Positions 57,708 to 64,000 of a DNA stretch of 64,000 bases are shown here, in pieces (position 1 is the first letter of the stretch; each line of letters begins with the position of its first letter). Source of the stretch: Bacteroidales bacterium (GTDB taxonomy: Bacteria; Bacteroidota; Bacteroidia; Bacteroidales; GCA-2748055); the NCBI GenBank assembly GCA_023138875.1, contig JAGLOO010000008.1, forward strand, positions 23,908 through 87,907, given 5' to 3'. The notes beneath the pieces are model-generated. The model made no database searches, was not told where the DNA came from, and saw only the letters and a list, made by a program, of their open reading frames with translations. A program made the translations under genes and the position numbers.

Positions 57708-58988
57708 TTATAGAAGTTCATCGGCATGATCATAGATCTTTCTGATTGCCTCTCCAAGCATATCCATATCTGCTTTACTTCCTAATAGAATTTTATGATG
57801 GATGCAAACAGATTCTTCTTTATAGATTTTCTCACAGACGGGCAGTTTGAATCTTGATGGATCAATTTCTTCCCAATGCTTCTCATCTAGTTTATAACGT
57901 GACGGTTTTGTCAATGGCACATATAAAGAACAGCTGTTTAAAGGTTCATAGCTGGCATCAACTCCAATCCCGAGTTCGCTTTCCAGTGCTTTCCTGAATT
58001 TTTCCACCGGCAAACCTTTAAACTCATCTTTATGATACCTGAATGCGAAATTGAAGTAAGCCTCCTTTGTTTCCCTTTTATCACGCCTCATGGGGCTAAC
58101 TCCCGGTAAATGATGCAAGAGAGAGTTAATATAGATCCCATTTTCATCACGCAAGCGATTTTGTTCAGGTAATCTTATTAAGCCTTCAATTAGTATTGCA
58201 GCCTGAAATTCTGTAATGCGATAGTTGCCGGACTGAATAAAATTCCCATCGTCACTATACACACCTGCTCCTTTGTCTCTATCTGCATATGCGTCACCTT
58301 CCGGTCTTCTGCCACAATTTCTTAATGCATCAAGCTTCTCGGCAAGATCCGGATTATCAGTAGTTAAAACTCCACCTTCTCCTGCTGTCAGGTGCTTGGA
58401 TAGCTGAAAACTAAAGCTCCCTATATCGCCAATACTTCCGGCTTTTTTGCCATTCCACTCACCTCCATGCTTGTGGGCACAGTCTTCAAGTACATATAGA
58501 TTATGTTTTTGTGCGATATCCATAATAGCGTCCATGTCCGCAAAACTTCCATACAGATGTACAGGAATAATTGCTTTCGTTTTTGGAGTGATTGCTTTTT
58601 CAATCTCTTTGGGGTCAATGCACCATGTGTCTGCACAAACATCTACAAGGATAGGCACGGCATTTACATCAACTACAGTGGCAGCAGTAGCCTGCCATGT
58701 TAAACCGGGTAGAATTACTTCATCGCCAAATCCAATGCCCAATGCCTCTAATGCAAGCTGAAGGGTAACTGTTCCATTGGCGGCAGAAACGGCATAGCTG
58801 GTACCTGTAAATGCAGCAAACAGTTTATTAAACTCTACCTCTTTGGGTCCATTGTATGACCAGACACCACTATTCAGTACCTCAAGGAGGGCTTTTTCTT
58901 CTTTCTCATCCCATACAGGCCATGCCGGCCAGGGATTGGTTTTCACGTCCCTTACAGGGCTTCCGCCATTAATAGCTAATTTTGTCAT
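57708..58988 (-). CDS. DegT/DnrJ/EryC1-family PLP aminotransferase
   Basis: 426 residues, fold-type I. GVWSYNGPKEVEFNKLFAAFTGTSYAVSAANGTVTLQLALEALGIGFGDEVILPGLTW (given in part), ILVDVCADTWCIDPKEIEKAI, VLEDCAHKHGGEW and the Schiff-base lysine in SFQLSKHLTAGEGG (about 196) are the family hallmarks. CGRRPEGD and SGNYRITEFQAAIL follow. This form resembles AHBA-synthase and glutamine:scyllo-inosose aminotransferase relatives more than LPS sugar aminotransferases. With the downstream Gfo/Idh gene it would convert a keto-sugar or ketocyclitol to an amine, or run in reverse to strip an amino group from an amino sugar. The adjacent exo-glucosaminidase-like gene favours amino-sugar use. Confidence 0.87.
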   Translation of the reverse strand: MTKLAINGGSPVRDVKTNPWPAWPVWDEKEEKALLEVLNSGVWSYNGPKEVEFNKLFAAFTGTSYAVSAANGTVTLQLALEALGIGFGDEVILPGLTWQATAATVVDVNAVPILVDVCADTWCIDPKEIEKAITPKTKAIIPVHLYGSFADMDAIMDIAQKHNLYVLEDCAHKHGGEWNGKKAGSIGDIGSFSFQLSKHLTAGEGGVLTTDNPDLAEKLDALRNCGRRPEGDAYADRDKGAGVYSDDGNFIQSGNYRITEFQAAILIEGLIRLPEQNRLRDENGIYINSLLHHLPGVSPMRRDKRETKEAYFNFAFRYHKDEFKGLPVEKFRKALESELGIGVDASYEPLNSCSLYVPLTKPSRYKLDEKHWEEIDPSRFKLPVCEKIYKEESVCIHHKILLGSKADMDMLGEAIRKIYDHADELL

Positions 58989-59012
58989 CTTTAGTTATTG
59001 TTTAGGTTGTAC

Positions 59013-61616
59013 TTACGATATTATGCTTTCCTTATGCTTTAAATTCCATCCGCTTACTTTTAACACGGGATTATCATTGGCAATATCTTTTTTTGCGAAT
59101 GATGCCTGAATTTTCCTGGTTTCACCGGGTAACAGGCTGATATAATTATCATCCCAGAAAACCGGCAAAATAGTCTGACCGCTTTTCTCTCCGGAAATAG
59201 TCAGATCGAGAAAAAAAGCAATGTTGTTGCCTGGATTTTCTAATATCACGGTAACTGTTTGCCTGTCGCCGGCATTTTCAAAATAATGATCGAGGTTAAG
59301 TTTTACTTCCGGCAGGGATTGTAATTGGGTATAATCGGCATAAACTTTGGTTGGAGTGTAAAATGGCCATCCTTCAAATTCCGCTTCATAATCCAGCATA
59401 TCTTTCCTGGTTGACAGCCAGTAGAAATTATTCCCTATTTCCTCTCCCTTATCATCAACCAATCTTAAATCCAGAAAATAGGTATTCGAGAGGTTTGGAT
59501 TATCCGGAAGTTTAAGAAGTTCAGTTGCGGACTCTTCGGCAATATCTATATCAGCAGTTTCATTGAAAACTTCAGTTGAGCTTATATCAAAAACCCTGAT
59601 GTACGCCCGGTGTTTGGTAAAAGCGTGAAGATGGTCATTAACAATATATATGGTGTGGTTGTCATAATTATACAACAGATGCAAAGGTTCACAGGCTTTT
59701 TTTGTGCTGTAGAAAGCTCCGTTTGGCATTAAATAGCTATCGTACAATTGCCAATACATATTTGGCAGGGCTGAATTGAGCATCCACTGAACGACACCGG
59801 TGGCTATGGATTTATTAGCCTGAAATGCCTCAAACATGGGCCGCATCAATTCATAATTCAACAGTTGTGCCTTTTTTGCAAAATCGGTTACATCTTTTGC
59901 TTCACCATAGCGTTTGTCTATTGCTTTTTGAAACCGGTCAAGTGTACGGAATTCATTTTTGCCACAATGATACTCCCATGTTTTATCTATGGGCCAGAGA
60001 TGATCTGCCGGTATCATCTTTTTTATGCTCTCTAAAGGAGGGACATTTGCACCCGGACATGTTTCTGTGTTAAATCCATATGCTCCCCCGAGCTTCTTAT
60101 CCGTGTACCAGTATACCGGTGGTGTATAGGCATAGGGGCCCAACATTTTAACCCGGGAAGAACCACTGATTTCACTGATTACTTCCTCCTCTGTGATGAT
60201 ACCCTGTTCGCTACCCACACCACCTGTTGAGTTTAAATAGGGACGTGTTGTGTCATATTTATTAAATGATTCGATATACTTTTTTTCCAAATCAGGATGA
60301 GGAACTTTGTCGCTGCCTACATTCCAGACAAAAATAGCCGGGTGATTCCGTAACCACAGGATCTGATCTTCCCATGATTGGGCGATCAGCTCTATCTCTT
60401 CCGGTTCAGTTATTCCGCCATATAACGGGTCAACCGGTTTGCCAAGGTATTGCTCATGTTCCCACTGGCAACTCCATCCGACCATCATTAAAATGCCGTT
60501 CCGGTCGCACAGGTCGTACAGTTTTTGATCTTTTCCCCAGAAGCCTTCCAGACGAATGCAGTTCAGGTTCATATGTTTGACATATGCTATTTGCGTTTCG
60601 AGAGATTCATGGGTATCCTGCAGGAACAGATCATCTGTCCAGCCTGCACCTTTGATCAAAACTTTTTTCCCGTTTATTTTAAAGCCACGGTGACCTCCTT
60701 CATTAATGTAATCTTCAACCTTTCGAATGCCAAAGACAACTTCATTAAAATCAGATACTTCCCTGCTATTTTCAAAAAGCAATTCCAGTTTGTATAAACT
60801 TGGTTTACCTAAATTATTTGGCCACCACAATTTCGGATTCAAAATATTCAGTTCCAGAAATTCCTCAGGTGTAAAACTTACACGTTTTTGCTCACCTGGT
60901 GCTAAAATAATGGGTTTGCTGAACTGGAGTTTGTCAATTGCACCTTTAAGATTTCCGGAAACTGTTTTATTGGTATGATTAACTAATTCAGTTGCAATCG
61001 TTAATGCAGCCTGTTTGGGAACTTCAGTATTGAAATCTGATTCAACAAAAGGGTGTTCGATGGAGACACCACCATTAAAATGCAGCGTTACCTCCCTGAA
61101 TATCCCCATATTATGATCAGGCGGGTCAATGTTCCAGTCTACAAACCCAATGGTGAAATCTCCGGCCTGAGGAGGGATGATTTCCACAGCGAGAATGTTG
61201 TTGCCGGGAACAACATTCTCAGTAATGTTCAATTTAATACGGCGAAAGGTGCCGCTGGCTGTTTGAGACGTCGCAATCTGCTGGCCGTTGATCCAGATGT
61301 TCGCTTTGTAGTTAAGACCATCAAAGCTTATCAAAACGGTGTTACCGGTTTGTCCGGGATTAAGATCAAAATCGGTACGATACCACCAGGGAACCTTAAA
61401 TTGTTCCGAAGGAATATCTTTCATGTTGGTCCCGAAAAATGGATCATTGTAGACCTGATTCTTAACCAATGAGGCCAAAACAGTAGCAGGTACATCAGCC
61501 GGAACCCATCCACTGGCAGCGTATCCCGGACTGGAAATTTCTTTTCCTCCCAGGTCGATCTTCTCAGATGACTGAAGCTTCCAATTTTCAGAAAGTATTT
61601 TGGAAAATAAGGTCAT
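59013..61616 (-). CDS. GH2 exo-beta-D-glucosaminidase-like glycosidase, no signal peptide
   Basis: 867 residues. A jelly-roll sugar-binding domain (about 10-180: WVPADVPATVLASLV, YRTDFDLNPGQTG, DGLNYKANIWINGQQIA), immunoglobulin-like domain (about 190-310), the TIM barrel (about 310-600) and a C-terminal sandwich. The acid/base lies in IFVWNVGSDKVPH (Asp about 435) and the nucleophile in GGAYGFNTETCPG (Glu about 517). The WxxGSD and GFNxETxxG contexts match CsxA-type exo-beta-D-glucosaminidases rather than GH2 beta-galactosidases, where the acid is NE. It removes glucosamine or a related residue from the non-reducing end. There is no signal peptide, so it is cytoplasmic as read. It overlaps the next small gene by 4 nt. 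Confidence 0.85.
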   Translation of the reverse strand: MTLFSKILSENWKLQSSEKIDLGGKEISSPGYAASGWVPADVPATVLASLVKNQVYNDPFFGTNMKDIPSEQFKVPWWYRTDFDLNPGQTGNTVLISFDGLNYKANIWINGQQIATSQTASGTFRRIKLNITENVVPGNNILAVEIIPPQAGDFTIGFVDWNIDPPDHNMGIFREVTLHFNGGVSIEHPFVESDFNTEVPKQAALTIATELVNHTNKTVSGNLKGAIDKLQFSKPIILAPGEQKRVSFTPEEFLELNILNPKLWWPNNLGKPSLYKLELLFENSREVSDFNEVVFGIRKVEDYINEGGHRGFKINGKKVLIKGAGWTDDLFLQDTHESLETQIAYVKHMNLNCIRLEGFWGKDQKLYDLCDRNGILMMVGWSCQWEHEQYLGKPVDPLYGGITEPEEIELIAQSWEDQILWLRNHPAIFVWNVGSDKVPHPDLEKKYIESFNKYDTTRPYLNSTGGVGSEQGIITEEEVISEISGSSRVKMLGPYAYTPPVYWYTDKKLGGAYGFNTETCPGANVPPLESIKKMIPADHLWPIDKTWEYHCGKNEFRTLDRFQKAIDKRYGEAKDVTDFAKKAQLLNYELMRPMFEAFQANKSIATGVVQWMLNSALPNMYWQLYDSYLMPNGAFYSTKKACEPLHLLYNYDNHTIYIVNDHLHAFTKHRAYIRVFDISSTEVFNETADIDIAEESATELLKLPDNPNLSNTYFLDLRLVDDKGEEIGNNFYWLSTRKDMLDYEAEFEGWPFYTPTKVYADYTQLQSLPEVKLNLDHYFENAGDRQTVTVILENPGNNIAFFLDLTISGEKSGQTILPVFWDDNYISLLPGETRKIQASFAKKDIANDNPVLKVSGWNLKHKESIIS

Positions 61617-61831
61617 TTAAGTGATTTAATGGTCATTCTTGATTTTAGCATCATCCCACCACCAATGGCGCTCAGGACCAGTCCGGCAATCAGGTCAGTT
61701 ATAAGCTGGATCCGGGTGTCTGTAAATACCATGGCAACAATGACCACAATACCAAAAAAGAGAATGAACACACCCAGTGCACTGTTAATTTGAGCGTTTT
61801 TAAGTTTTTCGTTTTTTTCCTTTGTCTCCAT
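61613..61831 (-). CDS. Small two-helix membrane protein
   Basis: 72 residues: a charged N-terminus (METKEKNEKLKNAQ), helix about 17-36 (LGVFILFFGIVVIVAMVF), helix about 43-62 (LITDLIAGLVLSAIGGGMML), and a short basic tail. It overlaps the GH2 gene by 4 nt, showing it is a real part of the operon. No function recognised; small proteins of this kind often accompany SSS transporters in Bacteroidota sugar loci. Confidence 0.68.
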   Translation of the reverse strand: METKEKNEKLKNAQINSALGVFILFFGIVVIVAMVFTDTRIQLITDLIAGLVLSAIGGGMMLKSRMTIKSLK

Positions 61832-61862
61832 TTTACTCAGCTTGATTGTCTAAGGGGCACCT

Positions 61863-62078
61863 CTAAAAAACATAATAGGTAAGGAATAGTAAGGATAAAA
61901 CAGCAATGGCCCATAATTTCAGGTTGTTCCACCACCGTCTATTCTTTTTTTCAACTCCCTGAAAAATATAGTCATTGGGAATAAAGAGAATAAGCACTCC
62001 AATGAGCACAAACATCACAAGGAATATCAGTTTTGCTGATTCCTGAGATATGCCTGCAAGCCAATCAAAGTTTAGCAT
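61863..62078 (-). CDS. Small two-helix membrane protein next to the SSS transporter
   Basis: 71 residues: MLNFDWLAGISQESAKLIF, helix about 17-34 (LIFLVMFVLIGVLILFIP), a Lys/Arg/Trp-rich cytoplasmic loop (EKKNRRWWNNLKL) and helix about 52-68. It lies between the SSS gene and the other small membrane-protein gene in the same direction. The layout resembles short transporter-associated subunits. Not a recognised named family. Confidence 0.65.
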   Translation of the reverse strand: MLNFDWLAGISQESAKLIFLVMFVLIGVLILFIPNDYIFQGVEKKNRRWWNNLKLWAIAVLSLLFLTYYVF

Positions 62079-62112
62079 ATGCTACCTCCTTGCTTATATA
62101 TGAAAATCCGGA

Positions 62113-63618
62113 TCATGATGTTCTGTTCTTTTTACCTGTTGCTCTAAAGACCAATCCCTCCAACCTCTTTTCAGGGTGAGGTGATGTGAACAGACTGACG
62201 GCAATCGTTATGATGAAACCAACTACAAATGACCACCATGATACATAAAGGAACGGATCTTCTATGGTAAAGAATGCACTTTTAAAGGTATTCAGTACTG
62301 TGGCAAAACCAATACCAATGATCAGACCGGAAAGTCCGCCCCATTGTGTTGTCCGTTTCCAGAATATCCCCAGCAGCAGAATGGCAAATAACGGACCCTG
62401 GAAATAAGACAAAAATGTTTGTATAGCTACATAAATTCCCGGATACTTACCACTGATGGGAGATGTAGCAACTCCAATTACCAGCAATACCAGGGTGGTC
62501 ATTTTGCCCACTTTGAGGTAATGTTTATCCGTTGCACCCTTCTTTATAAAGGGTTCGTAGATGTCTTTTGTAAAGAGTGTGGCAGTGGAATTTAACAGTG
62601 AATCAACACTGGACATCAGTCCGGCGAAAAATGCAGAAAACATTAAGCCGACCAGTCCTGGTGGCAGAATACTTTTAATCATCATGGGCAGGGCCTGATC
62701 ACCATCTTCCAATCCCGGATGGAGGATAATAGCCATCAGTCCGGGAAAAAGGACGAGGATAGGAACCAGCATCTTAAGCCCGGAAGCAAATATCATACTT
62801 GCTTTTGCATGCCATTCATTTTTTGCTGTCAGGCATCTCTGGACAATGGTCTGATTCCCGATCATATAAGCATTGGCCATAACAAAAGTAAGTCCGAACA
62901 GAATGCCGGTCCAGGGAAATGGTGTTTTGGTGTCAGATGGCTGGATAAGATCGAAATGACTTTTATATTCGGGACCCATGGTACTTATTTTATCAACCAT
63001 TCCTTCCCAGCCCCCAACTGCATGAAAGCCTAAAAAAGTTAAGGTTAAGCCACCTACAAACATAATAATCAGCTGAACAACATCTGTCATCACAACAGCT
63101 GTAATCCCCCCGAAGTAAGTATACAAACCAACAACGCTTGCCGTTAACATAATGGAGAGCCAGACAGGCCATCCCATAAGAACATTGAGGAGTACTGCAC
63201 TGGCCCAGAAGAGAACACCCAGGTCCACAGCGAAAAATATGATCCATGTCAGAGAGGCGATTGTGCGGACATGACGGTTGTATCTTCTTCCCAGGTATTC
63301 GGGAATGGTATACATACCTCCCCGCCAGAAGTAAGGGATGAAGATAAATGCCGCCAGCAACATGGCAGGCACCGATCCGATCCAGTCAAAGTTTCCTACT
63401 GAAATTCCATACCGGTATGCCTGTCCTGAAACCCCTACAAAATCCATTGCGCCGATATCTGAGACAACGATGGACATACCGATGGCCCAGAAAGGTAAAC
63501 TCCTGCCTCCTAAAAAATAGTCCTCAGAAGTCGCAATATACCTTCTGAAGTAAAAGCCGAGGAGCATTATGCCTACTATATAGGCGATAACAATAAAATA
63601 ATCTATGCCTGAGAGCAT
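62113..63618 (-). CDS. SSS-family sodium:solute symporter (sugar/cyclitol type)
   Basis: 501 residues with about 13 membrane helices. IDYFIVIAYIVGIMLLGFYFRR, TSEDYFLGGRSLPFWAIGMSIVVSDIGAMDFVGVSGQAYRYG and FSAFFAGLMSSVDSLLNSTATLFTKDIY (shown in part) are the sodium:solute symporter signatures of the SGLT/inositol-type branch. DIGAMDFVG includes the polar sodium-site region. It imports a small solute across the inner membrane with Na+, the step after SusC/SusD or for a monomer. First gene of the minus-strand sugar operon, 34 bp from the small membrane-protein gene. Its promoter should lie in 63619-63859, where only AT-rich DNA is seen. Confidence 0.9.
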   Translation of the reverse strand: MLSGIDYFIVIAYIVGIMLLGFYFRRYIATSEDYFLGGRSLPFWAIGMSIVVSDIGAMDFVGVSGQAYRYGISVGNFDWIGSVPAMLLAAFIFIPYFWRGGMYTIPEYLGRRYNRHVRTIASLTWIIFFAVDLGVLFWASAVLLNVLMGWPVWLSIMLTASVVGLYTYFGGITAVVMTDVVQLIIMFVGGLTLTFLGFHAVGGWEGMVDKISTMGPEYKSHFDLIQPSDTKTPFPWTGILFGLTFVMANAYMIGNQTIVQRCLTAKNEWHAKASMIFASGLKMLVPILVLFPGLMAIILHPGLEDGDQALPMMIKSILPPGLVGLMFSAFFAGLMSSVDSLLNSTATLFTKDIYEPFIKKGATDKHYLKVGKMTTLVLLVIGVATSPISGKYPGIYVAIQTFLSYFQGPLFAILLLGIFWKRTTQWGGLSGLIIGIGFATVLNTFKSAFFTIEDPFLYVSWWSFVVGFIITIAVSLFTSPHPEKRLEGLVFRATGKKNRTS

Positions 63619-63859
63619 ACGTGGTACTTTTTACATTATATTTTACAAAGGACCACCATTTCAATCTTATATGCTTCTGTTATTTTATGGTTTTTACATG
63701 TTTTTTTAACGTGTCATAGAAGGCGGGATATCTGCCGGATTGCTGCCCCACTGCAGATTCGGTTCCCATTTTAAAAATCAGTTCTCACTCGAATGAATTG
63801 GAAAACTAAATAGTTTTGCATTAATTAGCCTTGGAAAACTAAAAGTATTCCTGTTTTCG

Positions 63860-64000
63860 TCATCGGGACACCCTGACCAGTTTTTCACAGAATTTTTCAC
63901 AGAATTTTTGACTAGGTTTGTTGCCTGGGATTTTGTCCACCAGCTCCAGCTCCAGCCCTTGCACCAGCCCTTGCACCAACTCCTGCACCTCAGAAAGACC
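63860..64000 (-). CDS. Partial gene entering from the right edge (C-terminal 46 residues)
   Basis: A minus-strand frame is open from the window edge to a TGA at 63860-63862. It carries two in-frame 12-bp tandem duplications: LVQG twice (63952-63975) and KFCE twice (63886-63909), followed by KLVRVSR. Repeats that stay in frame favour real coding sequence. The family cannot be told from this tail. It may be the end of a large accessory-type protein. Confidence 0.4.
   Translation of the reverse strand, partial: GLSEVQELVQGLVQGLELELVDKIPGNKPSQKFCEKFCEKLVRVSR

Noticed and set aside
1..64000. CRISPR arrays, rRNA genes, intact insertion sequences, integrases
   Set aside because: None seen: no regularly spaced repeats, no transposase or integrase motifs, no rRNA-like sequence.

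Overview
The window comes from a member of the Bacteroidota, most likely a Bacteroidales/Marinilabiliales-type anaerobe or facultative anaerobe. The indicators are a SusC/SusD pair, several TonB-dependent receptors with carboxypeptidase-regulatory N-terminal domains, a type IX secretion C-terminal sorting domain, a decayed porV copy, DUF1460 and DUF1684 proteins, weak or absent Shine-Dalgarno sites before most genes, and an oxygen-sensitive glycyl radical enzyme. The genus cannot be fixed from this sequence.

Layout. (1) 1-10.3 kb, minus strand: a tightly packed haem/iron operon. In transcription order it encodes two half-ABC transporters, an exported chelatase-like lipoprotein, an FMN/4Fe-4S membrane protein, a HmuY-domain protein with a type IX sorting tail, a TonB receptor and a HmuY-type lipoprotein that runs off the left edge. 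(2) 10.6-15.0 kb, plus strand, divergent: a second uptake operon with a lipoprotein, a TonB receptor, an OB-fold-like lipoprotein, a PepSY-type membrane protein and a small protein. (3) 15.0-15.65 kb: gene-free, hairpin-rich DNA and a tRNA-Met whose 3' end is duplicated nearby. (4) 15.8-22.5 kb, plus strand: single genes for a KefB-like antiporter, a homocysteine methyltransferase, an orphan TonB plug protein, a GNAT protein and a MATE exporter. (5) 22.6-25.8 kb: a glycyl radical enzyme with the active-site set of trans-4-hydroxy-L-proline dehydratase, plus its activase. (6) 25.9-36.4 kb: murein-peptide catabolism, with an exported YkfC-YkfB-YkfA-like trio, PBP4, an NhaC antiporter, an alpha-oxoamine synthase-like enzyme, a second dipeptide epimerase, DUF1684 and a DUF1460 amidase. 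(7) 36.6-39.5 kb: an AbiE-type pair, a tRNA-Ser, a structured inverted-repeat element and three gene remnants (porV, DUF1080, glycosidase tail). (8) 39.5-63.6 kb: sixteen genes, all on the minus strand. They encode SSS transport, two small membrane proteins, a GH2 exo-glucosaminidase-like enzyme, a DegT aminotransferase, a Gfo/Idh dehydrogenase, SusC/SusD, a PhoPQ-related hydrolase, then an uncharacterised protein, a PfkB-HAD fusion, a ROK kinase and a GmhA-like isomerase, and finally a beta-propeller/phosphoesterase, a PHP membrane protein and a ceramidase-like protein. A further partial gene enters at the right edge.

How the genes fit together. Blocks 1 and 2 look like one iron-responsive region: surface haem capture (HmuY-type proteins), TonB import, a chelatase and a redox protein at the inner membrane, and ABC transport. 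Block 6 would cut murein stem peptides outside the cytoplasm and epimerise L-Ala-D-Glu on both sides of the membrane. Block 8 looks like glycan capture followed by amino-sugar or cyclitol processing. Its GmhA/ROK/PfkB-HAD/unknown core (45.2-49.8 kb) is the strongest candidate in the window for an undescribed pathway. Functions are assigned by reading motifs and family resemblance; no database search was run.
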